NCBI GenBank assembly: GCA_910585055.1
Contig: CAJUBY010000038.1
Span: 1 to 17,625, forward strand
Length of the DNA stretch: 17,625 nucleotides
From: an uncultured Christensenella sp.
Lineage (GTDB): Bacteria; Bacillota; Clostridia; Christensenellales; Pumilibacteraceae
Direction: 5' to 3'
The notes beneath the pieces were generated by a model. That model saw only the letters and a list, made by a program, of their open reading frames with translations. It had not been told where the DNA came from and searched no databases. Positions within the stretch are counted from its first letter, which is position 1. Each line of letters starts with the position of its first letter. Position numbers and translations under genes: made by a program. This document shows positions 7,147 through 14,579 of the stretch, piece after piece.

Positions 7147-8408
7147 ATCGATTTTTGCTCTCCTTTTACAAACACATTGGTTATTTTTCCCTTTAGCTTC
7201 CACCCGTCAAACAGCGAATTTTTACCTTTCGACTTGAAACTTGCGGCGTCTACCGTGTATTCCGTATCGGGATCGATCACCACGATATCGGCGCGCGCGC
7301 CGGTCTCTATTTTACCGCGATCCGTCAATCCGAGTATTTCCGCAGGCATGGAACTCATAAGCCTGCAAAGATCGGACGGCTTTATGCAATCGGTTGCCAC
7401 AAGCCTTGTGTACGCCACCGAAAACGCAGTTTCAAGCCCGGACGTTCCGAACGGCGCATAGTCGAATTCCACGTTTTTCTCGTCGAAGTGGTGAGGCGCA
7501 TGGTCGGTGGCGATAACATCCACGGTACCGTCCGCCAGTCCTTCGATTATAGCCTCTACGTCGTCTGCTGTTCGCAACGGCGGATTGATCTTGGCATTGG
7601 TATTGTACGAAAGGATCTCGTCGTCCGTAGCCGCGAAATAGTGCGGACACGTTTCGCACGTGACCGACACGCCGCGCCGCTTTGCAGAACGTATTATATC
7701 GACGGATTCCGACGTCGATACGTGACATATATGAATGCTCGCCCCAGCTTCTTCGGCAAGCAGAACGTCGCGCGCGACCGCCGCGCTCTCTGCGGCTTTC
7801 GGTATGCCGCGGAGTCCGCACGCAGTGGCGTTTTCCCCGGCGTTGACTACTCCGTTTGCCGATATGCTTTTATCCTCGCTGTGCGACAGCAACGGCAGCC
7901 CGAACGTTTTGGCATACTTGAGCGCATTGAACATAACCGCACCGCTCGCGACGGGAACGCCGTCGTCGGATACCGCTATAGCTCCGGCAGCCTTCATCTT
8001 GCCGAACTCGCAAAGCTCGTCGCCGTTCTGTCCGCGCGTGATACAGCCGATAGGAAAAATATCCGCATTGCCCGATCTTACGCCAGCTGCGCGCACATAG
8101 CCCACGGCTTGCGCGTTATCTAAAGGCGGCTTTGTATTGGGCATACAGCACACCGTGGTAAAACCGCCTGCCAAAGCCGCTCGTCCGCCGCTTTCTATAT
8201 CTTCTTTATGTGTTTGACCGGGATCGCGCAGATGACAGTGCATATCTATAAAGCCCGGAAAAACAAGTTTGCCTTCGCAGTCTATGACTTCCGCGCCGAA
8301 ACATTCTATATTAGGCGTTACAAGCGAAATAAATTCGCCGTCCATAAGAACATCCGATTCGGTCATACCGTCCTTGTTTACGACTGTGGCGTTTTTTAAA
8401 AGTATCAT
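7143..8408 (-). CDS. pyrC: Dihydroorotase, type I, zinc-dependent
   Basis: PyrC closes carbamoyl-aspartate to dihydroorotate. The 421-residue amidohydrolase has the type I signature GFIDMHCHLRDPGQ with metal ligands His57 and His59, an aspartate pair at 148-149 (VSDDG) where type I enzymes bridge the zincs, further histidines His176 (LLSHSED) and His229 (HICHVST), substrate-binding NPPLR at 275-279, and catalytic Asp302 in IATDHAPHH. All key residues are present, so this is an active enzyme and not the inactive homolog that supports some ATCases. The ATG at 8408 follows the pyrB stop by one nucleotide (TGATATG), implying coupled translation; it overlaps pyrF by 4 nt. Confidence 0.96.
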   Translation of the reverse strand: MILLKNATVVNKDGMTESDVLMDGEFISLVTPNIECFGAEVIDCEGKLVFPGFIDMHCHLRDPGQTHKEDIESGGRAALAGGFTTVCCMPNTKPPLDNAQAVGYVRAAGVRSGNADIFPIGCITRGQNGDELCEFGKMKAAGAIAVSDDGVPVASGAVMFNALKYAKTFGLPLLSHSEDKSISANGVVNAGENATACGLRGIPKAAESAAVARDVLLAEEAGASIHICHVSTSESVDIIRSAKRRGVSVTCETCPHYFAATDDEILSYNTNAKINPPLRTADDVEAIIEGLADGTVDVIATDHAPHHFDEKNVEFDYAPFGTSGLETAFSVAYTRLVATDCIKPSDLCRLMSSMPAEILGLTDRGKIETGARADIVVIDPDTEYTVDAASFKSKGKNSLFDGWKLKGKITNVFVKGEQKSI

Positions 8409-8409
8409 A

Positions 8410-9324
8410 TCAATCTCTACCGTCCGTCAACAGTTGAAGCATAGCCATACGCACAGCCACGCCGTTTTGCACTTGTTCGAGTATCATGCTGTTCTTCCCG
8501 TCCGCTACTTCGCCCGAGATCTCCGATTCGCGGTTGATAGGACCGGGATGCATAACTATAAAATCGTCCGCGCACAGCTCCAAACGCTTTTGCGTAACGC
8601 CGTAATATTCGTGATACTCTTCGCGTGTCGAAAAATACGCGCCGTCCATACGCTCCTTTTGAACACGCAACGGTATGACTATGTTCGCGCCGGCAATAGC
8701 TCTGTCGAAATCGCAATCCACCTCGCAACCCAAACTGTCCATGCCGTCCGGCAGCAGACTGTACGGCGCACATACCGTCACTTCCGCGCCGAGTTTGCCG
8801 AACAGCCTTACGTCGCTGCGCGCGACGCGCGAATGCTTGATATCGCCTACAATAACCACCTTTTTGCCGGCAAGGCTTCCGAAATACCGCGCCGCAGTCA
8901 GTCCGTCGAGCAAAGCCTGCGAAGGGTGTTCGTTCATGCCGTCGCCTGCGTTTATAACCGATGCCCTTACATTCGATGCCAGCAGATCGCAGCTTCCGGC
9001 GACTTGGTGACGTATTATTATAACATCGGTTTTGAGCGCGTCCAATGTTTTACCGGTATCGACCAGCGTTTCGCCCTTTTGCACCGACGACACCGCCACC
9101 GAAATACTTGTCGTGGAAGCGCCGAGATTTTTGGCGGCAAGCTCGAAAGAATTACGCGTCCGCGTTGAATTTTCGTAAAACAGCGTCGTTACGTTTTTGC
9201 CGCGCAGCGCATTGCTTTTTTCCGAACGGTCAATCATGTCGCGCATAACGTTTGCCGTAGACAACAGCTCATTTATTTCGGATCTGGACAGATCCTTGAT
9301 CCCGAGTATATCTTTTCGCTTCAT
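8410..9324 (-). CDS. pyrB: Aspartate carbamoyltransferase, catalytic chain
   Basis: PyrB condenses aspartate with carbamoyl phosphate, the committed pathway step. The 304-residue product shows the carbamoyl-phosphate site FYENSTRTRNSFE at 49-61, the loop SSVQKGETLVDT with Lys83, RHQ at 105-107, HPSQALLD at 133-140, DIKHSRVARS at 161-170, PLRVQKERM at 218-226 for aspartate binding, and HPGPINR at 259-265. No pyrI regulatory-chain gene is nearby, so the enzyme is likely the unregulated trimer seen in Bacillus. The ATG has a strong AAGGAG 5-6 nt upstream. Only 16 nt separate it from rluD, leaving no room for a promoter or a PyrR attenuator. Confidence 0.96.
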   Translation of the reverse strand: MKRKDILGIKDLSRSEINELLSTANVMRDMIDRSEKSNALRGKNVTTLFYENSTRTRNSFELAAKNLGASTTSISVAVSSVQKGETLVDTGKTLDALKTDVIIIRHQVAGSCDLLASNVRASVINAGDGMNEHPSQALLDGLTAARYFGSLAGKKVVIVGDIKHSRVARSDVRLFGKLGAEVTVCAPYSLLPDGMDSLGCEVDCDFDRAIAGANIVIPLRVQKERMDGAYFSTREEYHEYYGVTQKRLELCADDFIVMHPGPINRESEISGEVADGKNSMILEQVQNGVAVRMAMLQLLTDGRD

Positions 9325-9340
9325 TATATCTCCTTAACGC

Positions 9341-10246
9341 CTATTTACCCGTACTCGTTTTATTCCGCAGTCCAATCAGGACCGCGCGGAAATCGGGCGG
9401 CTCTTCGGCGGTGAACTCCAATCTCCGTCCGTCTTGCGGATGATAGAACGCCAGCCGATACGAATGCAGCAGCTGACCGTCCGCACCCAGCCTGCTTCCG
9501 CCGTAAAGCGCGTCACAAGCTATAGGATGCCGTAAATACGCACAATGCACGCGTATTTGGTGCGTCCGTCCGGTACACAGCTCGAACTCGGCATAACAGT
9601 GTTTTTCAAACCGCTCAAGCACTTTATATTTTGTGACAGCACGACGTCCGTCCGAAACGACCGCCATTTTAAGTCTGTTTTTCCTGTCTCTGCCTATAGG
9701 GGCGTCTACCGTTCCGGCTTCGTTCATCTGCCCATCCGTCACGGCACGATACAGTTTTTTAACGGTATGCGCCGCAAACTGTTCGCCCAGCCGAGCGTGC
9801 GCCGCATCTGTTTTGGCGATAATCATAAGTCCTGTCGTATCTTTATCCAAACGATGCACGATACCGGCACGCGCCGCGCCCCCTGCGGTCGACAGCCTGT
9901 CCCCGTATCTGTACATAAGCGCCGAAACAAGCGTGCCCGTATGATTGCCTGCGCCGGGATGAACCACCAGACCGCGCTGTTTATTTATCACCGCTATCTC
10001 GCCGTCTTCGTACACGACGTCCAGCGGTATATTTTCCGGAACGATATCGCAAGTTTCGGCTTCGTCGTCGAACGCTACTTCGTCTCCTGTCTTTACGATC
10101 TGTCCTGCTTTAAATGCCTGTACCCCACCGATCAAGACTCTGCCACCATCGATCAGTTTCTTTATATGCGAACGCGTAAACTCCGTTTCGTCGGTCAAAA
10201 ACATGTCCAATCTGGCTCCGCCTTCGGTACAGTACACGGTCGTCAT
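9341..10246 (-). CDS. rluD: RluA/RluD-family large-subunit rRNA pseudouridine synthase
   Basis: Members of this family isomerise specific uridines of 23S rRNA to pseudouridine. The 301-residue product has an N-terminal S4 RNA-binding domain (RLDMFLTDE...TRSHIKKLIDGGRVLIGG, residues 12-41), then the catalytic domain with VINKQRGLVVHPGAGN at 86-101, HRLDKDTTGL at 131-140 with catalytic Asp134, and CTGRTHQIRVH. The domain order fits RluD; Bacillus YlyB holds the same place between lspA and the pyr genes. Which uridines are modified cannot be told. The ATG overlaps the lspA stop (ATGA), pointing to coupled translation, and no strong ribosome binding site is present. Confidence 0.93.
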   Translation of the reverse strand: MTTVYCTEGGARLDMFLTDETEFTRSHIKKLIDGGRVLIGGVQAFKAGQIVKTGDEVAFDDEAETCDIVPENIPLDVVYEDGEIAVINKQRGLVVHPGAGNHTGTLVSALMYRYGDRLSTAGGAARAGIVHRLDKDTTGLMIIAKTDAAHARLGEQFAAHTVKKLYRAVTDGQMNEAGTVDAPIGRDRKNRLKMAVVSDGRRAVTKYKVLERFEKHCYAEFELCTGRTHQIRVHCAYLRHPIACDALYGGSRLGADGQLLHSYRLAFYHPQDGRRLEFTAEEPPDFRAVLIGLRNKTSTGK

Positions 10247-11139
10247 GACTCTTCGCCGCCCCCGTGTCCTTTCTCTTCGGCAAGCGTGACGGTATCTTCC
10301 GAAAAACCGTTTGCGACCGAAGCTTGGTCCGCAGTATCCGTATTTTCCGATAATTCGATCGTTTCGCCCGTCTTTTCCGAAACGGCGGTTTGATCGCTTA
10401 CACAGCCTTCATCTCGGGCATTACCCGTCTCCGCAGATCCGTCTACGGTATCGTGTTCTCCGTTAAGGTCGTTTTCGGCAACGGACTGCGGTGCGTCCGC
10501 AGGTTTAAGTTCGACGTTTTCCGCCGTATCGCCCAATTGTTTTTTCTTATCGGTATCCTTATACAAGAACAGAAAATAAAATATTATAAGGATGACGCCG
10601 GTAACGAGCGCGACATCGGCTATATTGAATACATATGGCCATGTAGTTCTGTTGTTGATCGTAAGTCCCAAATATACAAACTCGATAAAGTCACGGACAT
10701 ATCCGAGGAACATACGGTCGATACAGTTTCCCATTGCTCCGGCAACGAACAATGCAAGCGATATCCTAAAGACCCTGCTTTTGCCTTTTTGGCGTATAAG
10801 CACAAGTATGAACGCGACCGACGCCGCCACGGCAAACACACAGAAAAATATACGCGCACCGGTAGCGCCCAACCAACTGTTGAGAGTGCTGGACCCGAAT
10901 GCAGCGGAATAGTTATGAACTTTGCGCGCATTAAGAAAATACGGTATAAGCGTTACGCTCGTATCGTAGTCCAAAAAATTTTCGACGATCGCTTTTACCG
11001 CAAGATCGACAGCGAATACGGAGATCAATACTATCCACTCCATTTTCGCCGCTTTTAAATACGTAAAAACACGCTGCGCCGTCTTTTTTATAAAAGCCCA
11101 TATACGACCGACTTTATTTTTAAAAGCATTTTGCTCCAA
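10243..11139 (-). CDS. lspA: Lipoprotein signal peptidase (signal peptidase II) with a long acidic C-terminal extension
   Basis: LspA is an inner-membrane aspartyl protease that cuts prolipoprotein signal peptides after lipid attachment. The core (about residues 34-195) has four hydrophobic helices, HNYSAAFG at 75-82 (usually N-x-G-A-A-F), GAMGNCIDRMFLGYVRDF with catalytic Asp141, and FNIADVALVTG with catalytic Asp175. Family members are usually about 150-170 residues; this one is 298. A basic amphipathic segment of 32 residues precedes helix 1, and about 100 residues rich in Asp, Glu, Ser and Thr follow the last helix, predicted disordered and on the cytoplasmic side. The start is uncertain: the TTG at 11139 lies one nucleotide after the sepF stop with GGAG 13 nt upstream, while an ATG at 11043 would give a family-like N-terminus but has no clear ribosome binding site. 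Confidence 0.9.
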   Translation of the reverse strand: MEQNAFKNKVGRIWAFIKKTAQRVFTYLKAAKMEWIVLISVFAVDLAVKAIVENFLDYDTSVTLIPYFLNARKVHNYSAAFGSSTLNSWLGATGARIFFCVFAVAASVAFILVLIRQKGKSRVFRISLALFVAGAMGNCIDRMFLGYVRDFIEFVYLGLTINNRTTWPYVFNIADVALVTGVILIIFYFLFLYKDTDKKKQLGDTAENVELKPADAPQSVAENDLNGEHDTVDGSAETGNARDEGCVSDQTAVSEKTGETIELSENTDTADQASVANGFSEDTVTLAEEKGHGGGEES

Positions 11140-11140
11140 T

Positions 11141-11740
11141 TTATTTATCGCTCTCCGGTTTCAATACATCTATCGTATCGGGCGTTATCAAAAACAAATT
11201 TCTGCGTATGGTCATAACGCGGTCGCCCAACGCATAGGCCGCACCGGACGTAAAATCCATCAACCGCTGTGCTTCCGGCGAATCGGATATAGGATCGAGA
11301 TCGACAAGTGCGGGTTCGCGTCTGCGCAGGTAAGCAATAAGCTGTTCCACATCCGCGGTGGTTCTCGGACGGTATATAACAAAATTCTGATTGAGCTGCG
11401 GAGATATATACTGATCGGCAGTAGGCAGCGGCTTGGCTTGCGGCATTTCGTTGATCTTCTGAACATTTGCGAGCTGCGTGGGATTTTGCAGGCTCTGTTC
11501 CGTACGCTGTGCGGCAGCGGACATAGGTCGATACTGGACAGACTGTGCCTGCGCGCCGAAATTGCCGTACGCGGGATTTACCGGCGGTTTGGTATAATCG
11601 ACATTTCCGTTCTGTCCCGGAACGCCGCGGTTTCCCGTATAATTACCTGCGGCGTCGTGCGTATCCTCGTAATATTCGAGTCCGCCGTTGTAATTACTTG
11701 CGTTCCGCAAAAAATTTTCGAAAAAATCATCGTTTGCCAT
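11141..11740 (-). CDS. sepF: SepF-like cell division protein
   Basis: SepF tethers FtsZ filaments to the membrane and helps build the septum in Gram-positive bacteria. The 199-residue product has the SepF domain at about 118-192 (NFVIYRPRTTADVEQL, then MDFTSGAAYALGDRV and NLFLITPDTIDV), matching the conserved domain that dimerises and binds FtsZ. Residues 1-30 are acidic and aromatic (MANDDFFENFLRN), so the basic amphipathic membrane helix typical of SepF is weak. A long Gln/Asn/Pro/Ala linker of about 85 residues joins it to the domain. The ATG has AGGTG 4 nt upstream. The gene sits 11 nt after yggS, the same order as ylmE-sepF in Bacillus. Confidence 0.9.
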   Translation of the reverse strand: MANDDFFENFLRNASNYNGGLEYYEDTHDAAGNYTGNRGVPGQNGNVDYTKPPVNPAYGNFGAQAQSVQYRPMSAAAQRTEQSLQNPTQLANVQKINEMPQAKPLPTADQYISPQLNQNFVIYRPRTTADVEQLIAYLRRREPALVDLDPISDSPEAQRLMDFTSGAAYALGDRVMTIRRNLFLITPDTIDVLKPESDK

Positions 11741-11751
11741 ATTACACCTGC

Positions 11752-12417
11752 CTATGCGATCCTGCTCCCGAATATCGCCGTTCCCAGCCTTACCATGTTA
11801 CAGCCGAAATCCACCGCCCGTTCGAAATCTCCGCTCATACCTACCGACAGAATATCGAAACACGGACTGACCGTATTATATCGTTCGTAGATATCTCTAA
11901 GTCTTTTGTATACGGTGCCGTCCGCATTTTTGGGCGGTACCGACATTATACCGCGGACCCTTACGTGCCGAAGCGACGACACAGCTGCGATAAGTTCGTC
12001 CGCCGACTCGATAGGCGCGCCTGTTTTACGTGGCTCGCCTGCCGCATCGAGTTCTATAAGCACGTCTTGTACGATATCGCGTGCCGCAGCTATACGATCT
12101 ATCTCATACGCGAGTTTTACGCTGTTTACTGATTGTATAAGCGCGACGCTGCCCACAAGGTATTTTACCTTATTAGTCTGCAGTGTGCCTATAAAGTGCC
12201 ATTTGACCGTTAAAACTGCATCTTTTTTATTCAAATACTCTTGAACGCGGTTTTCTCCCACATCGGTGATGCCCAACTCGACGGCTGCGTTTATCATTTG
12301 CGGCGAAACTGTTTTGGTAGCAGCTACTACCGTAACGTCGGTGCCTGCAGCACTCGACGCGCGTGCTATACGGTCCCTTACCGATAAAATATTGGATTTT
12401 AATTTGTCGATGTCCAC
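11752..12417 (-). CDS. yggS: YggS/PLPBP-family pyridoxal-phosphate homeostasis protein
   Basis: This family binds pyridoxal 5'-phosphate in an alanine-racemase-like barrel and buffers free PLP; no catalytic activity is established. The 221-residue product has the PLP lysine Lys35 in VVAATKTV, GENRVQEY at 54-61, WHFIGTLQTNKVKYL at 73-87, and the phosphate-binding region SVGMSGDFERAVDFG plus MVRLGTAIFG near the C-terminus. The start is GTG at 12417, the only early start codon that retains the full N-terminal helix; the ribosome binding site is poor (GGCGG) and the predicted leader only about 14 nt. It is the first gene of the long operon, and the neighbourhood with sepF matches Bacillus ylmE. 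Confidence 0.93.
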   Translation of the reverse strand: MDIDKLKSNILSVRDRIARASSAAGTDVTVVAATKTVSPQMINAAVELGITDVGENRVQEYLNKKDAVLTVKWHFIGTLQTNKVKYLVGSVALIQSVNSVKLAYEIDRIAAARDIVQDVLIELDAAGEPRKTGAPIESADELIAAVSSLRHVRVRGIMSVPPKNADGTVYKRLRDIYERYNTVSPCFDILSVGMSGDFERAVDFGCNMVRLGTAIFGSRIA

Positions 12418-12437
12418 GCCGTATACCGCCGTTTATA

Positions 12438-12466
12438 ATTATACACCAAAACATACCGTAAATCAA
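12438..12466 (-). promoter_or_regulatory. Predicted sigma-A promoter of the yggS-sepF-lspA-rluD-pyr operon
   Basis: On the minus strand TTGATT (12461-12466) is followed by a 17-nt spacer and a perfect TATAAT (12438-12443). The start point should be near 12431, so the leader before the GTG is very short. No other equally good promoter was seen in the gaps of the operon, which are all 31 nt or less. Confidence 0.85.
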
Positions 12467-12650
12467 CTGTTTTTAAAAACGATTTTTATATAACGCCCGT
12501 ATTGGTCCGCACGTATTTTGGTGAGTTTGATCAAAAATAACTTTCCTCATATCGTGTTTATACGTAACGTACCGCCGCGCCGCCGCGCACGTCAAGCTTA
12601 TTTCCACGTTTAAGCTGTACTTTTATCCGGCGGTAACGCTTATGTAACAT
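12467..12650. other. Intergenic stretch between the hyd terminator and the operon promoter, no gene seen
   Basis: About 180 nt with AT-rich ends and a GC-rich middle (CCGCCGCGCCGCCGCGC at about 12572-12588). No gene, tRNA or recognised leader motif is visible; one 25-codon frame (12550 to 12473, minus) lacks a ribosome binding site. It may hold upstream promoter or operator sequence. Confidence 0.5.
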
Positions 12651-12680
12651 AAAAACCCTCGCGGCATTACTCCGCAAGGG
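12651..12680 (-). terminator. Rho-independent terminator of the hydCBA operon
   Basis: On the minus strand CCCTTGCGG (12672-12680) pairs with CCGCGAGGG (12656-12664), nine pairs with one G-U, around a 7-nt loop, followed by TTTTT. It lies 32 nt after the hydA stop. Confidence 0.9.
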
Positions 12681-12712
12681 TCCTCGGTCTGTTCTGATAA
12701 TAATTTTGCGAC

Positions 12713-14458
12713 TTAATACTTTTCGCGCTTTACGTAGCTTGTATGCAGTACTTCGTGCGCCTTATGGCTGTTGGGTTCGCCGAAAAATTCGGAGTAAAGC
12801 GTTTTGACTATAGGGTTTTCGTGACTTCTGCGAAGCACGTCTTTCCTGTCCTTTTTATACAAAACGCCTGCCCTTGTTTTTGCTACGTCTACAACATTGC
12901 GCGTAGCCGAATCGACTATGGGCTGACCGCCGCCGTTTACGCAACCTCCGGGGCAAGCCATTATCTCTATAAAATGATACTTGCTCTTGCCCGCTTTTAT
13001 CTCGTCCATGAGCTTACGCGCATTGCCGAGTCCGCTGGCAACGGCTATGTTTATCTGCTTGCCGTTGAGCGTGACGGAAGCTTCCTTAATGCCTTTCGTG
13101 CCGCGCACTGCTTTAAAGTCGATATTATCGAGAGTTTTGCCGGTAACGGTTTCCGCAACCGTCCTGAGCGCGGCTTCCATAACGCCGCCCGTCGCGCCGA
13201 ATATAAGACCCGCGGTGCTACCCTTACCTATAGGATCGTCGAACTCAGTCTTTGCGTCGAGAGCTTTAAAGTCGATACCGTAGTTCTTTATCATTTTCGC
13301 AAGCTCGCGCGTCGTAAGAGACGCGTCGATATCGGGCACGCCGGCTGCCGACTGATCGTCACGCGTAAGCTCAAACTTTTTGGCGATACAGGGCATGATC
13401 GTGACGACCGCAAGGTCTTTGGGATCTATACCCGTCTTTTTGGCGTAATAAGTCTTCATTATGGCGCCGAACATCTGCTGCGGCGATTTGCACGACGACA
13501 GATTGGGCAAGAGTTCGGGATAATTGAACTCTATGAATCTGATCCAACCTGCGCTGCACGACGTTATCATGGGCATAGCGGCTTTGGGATCGTTAAGGCG
13601 CGAAAGGAATTCGGTGCCCTCTTCCATTATAGTCATGTCGGCTGCCATATCCACGTCGAACACCCTGTCGAATCCGATGGCTTTGAGCGCCGCCACCATT
13701 TTGCCTTCGGTATCGGTACCTATCGGATATCCGAACTCTTCGCCGAGCGCTGCGCGCACCGAGGGCGCAGTACCGACGATAACCGTTTTGGACGGATCTG
13801 CAAGCAGTTTTTCGACGTCCTTTATGCTGTCTTTTTCGCGTAGCGCGCCCGTCGGACAAACGTTGATACACTGACCGCACGCAACGCACGGAACTTCGCC
13901 GAGCGACTTGTCGAACGGACTTGCGATCTTGGTCGCAAAACCGCGCTTGCTCGCGTCGATAACGCCGACGGTCTGCACTTTGTTACACGAAGCGACACAC
14001 CTGCGGCAAAGAATACATTTGTTATTGTCGCGTACGAGATACGGCGTTGCGTCGTCTACGTCGTATTCGTTCATAGTGCCGCTGTATTTGGAAGCGTCGC
14101 AACCGTATTCGGCAGACAGAGCCTGCAGTTCGCAGTTACCGCTGCGCACACAGCTCAAACAATCCTTGTGATGATTGCTCAACATTAGCTCGAGCGTGAT
14201 CTTGCGCGAAGCGCGCACTTTGGGCGTATTAGTCAAAACTTCCATTCCTTCGGAAACGACCGTCGAACACGCCGTCATAAGCTTGCGGTTATTTTTGAGT
14301 TCTACGACGCACACTCTGCAACTGCTCTCGTTACAGAGATCTTTCATATAGCACAGTGTCGGTATTTTAAATCCCGCTTTGAGCGCCGCATCGAGAATAC
14401 GCGTGCCTTCGGGGACCGTTACGGAAACTCCGTTTACTTTAAGATTGACGTTTTTCAT
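12713..14458 (-). CDS. hydA: [FeFe]-hydrogenase catalytic subunit of a trimeric NADH-linked hydrogenase (HydA/HndD type)
   Basis: This subunit makes H2 at the H-cluster in the cytoplasm. The 581-residue product has, in order, an N-terminal [2Fe-2S] domain (Cys36, 47, 50, 64), a His-ligated [4Fe-4S] motif (His96, Cys100, 103, 109), two ferredoxin [4Fe-4S] sets (Cys148, 151, 154, 158 and Cys191, 194, 197, 201), the H-cluster motifs L1 TSCSAGW at 299-305, L2 MPCIAKKFE at 355-363 and L3 MACPGGCVNGGGQP at 500-513, and a small-subunit-like tail (SHENPIVKTLYSEFFG, KAHEVLHTSY). Domain content and length match HndD/HydA of trimeric, often bifurcating enzymes. L1 differs from the common TSCCPxW in having Ser and then Ala where Pro is usual. 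AGGAG 7 nt before the ATG fixes the start. A 116-nt structured gap separates it from hydB. Maturases HydEFG are not in the window. Confidence 0.95.
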   Translation of the reverse strand: MKNVNLKVNGVSVTVPEGTRILDAALKAGFKIPTLCYMKDLCNESSCRVCVVELKNNRKLMTACSTVVSEGMEVLTNTPKVRASRKITLELMLSNHHKDCLSCVRSGNCELQALSAEYGCDASKYSGTMNEYDVDDATPYLVRDNNKCILCRRCVASCNKVQTVGVIDASKRGFATKIASPFDKSLGEVPCVACGQCINVCPTGALREKDSIKDVEKLLADPSKTVIVGTAPSVRAALGEEFGYPIGTDTEGKMVAALKAIGFDRVFDVDMAADMTIMEEGTEFLSRLNDPKAAMPMITSCSAGWIRFIEFNYPELLPNLSSCKSPQQMFGAIMKTYYAKKTGIDPKDLAVVTIMPCIAKKFELTRDDQSAAGVPDIDASLTTRELAKMIKNYGIDFKALDAKTEFDDPIGKGSTAGLIFGATGGVMEAALRTVAETVTGKTLDNIDFKAVRGTKGIKEASVTLNGKQINIAVASGLGNARKLMDEIKAGKSKYHFIEIMACPGGCVNGGGQPIVDSATRNVVDVAKTRAGVLYKKDRKDVLRRSHENPIVKTLYSEFFGEPNSHKAHEVLHTSYVKREKY

Positions 14459-14480
14459 GTAATTCTCCTGAATTATTGGC

Positions 14481-14504
14481 GATGTTTACGTTTTATAAAA
14501 CATC
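14481..14504. repeat. Inverted repeat in the hydB-hydA spacer, close to the hydA start
   Basis: GATGTTT (14481-14487) and AAACATC (14498-14504) are complementary, and the 12-nt stretch GTTTTATAAAAC (14490-14501) is itself a perfect palindrome. Alternative stems are thus possible about 23 nt upstream of the hydA start codon. It could be an mRNA structure or a protein-binding site. Confidence 0.55.
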
Positions 14505-14530
14505 CGATCGCAAAAGCACTGCTCTGCCTG

Positions 14531-14579
14531 AATAACGATCGAAACGTTTTCCGCGCGGAAACGCGGTACGCGCGTTATT
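14531..14579. repeat. Nested inverted repeats at the hydB 3' end
   Basis: An outer pair AATAACG (14531-14537) and CGTTATT (14573-14579) encloses an inner near-palindrome CGTTTTCCGCGCGGAAACG (14545-14563). The outer arm covers the hydB stop codon. On the transcribed minus strand no T tract follows, so it is not an ordinary terminator; an mRNA-stabilising or processing structure is more likely. Confidence 0.6.

Noticed and set aside
12473..12550. 25-codon minus-strand frame as a possible leader peptide before yggS
   Set aside because: It has no ribosome binding site and no promoter of its own, and it lies upstream of the predicted operon promoter, outside the transcript.
12743..13843. Long plus-strand open frame opposite hydA (366 codons)
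   Set aside because: It is antisense to a gene with full H-cluster and ferredoxin motifs, has no family resemblance or ribosome binding site, and results from codon bias. Similar shadows at 33-695, 1283-1975 and 14650-15342 were dropped for the same reason.
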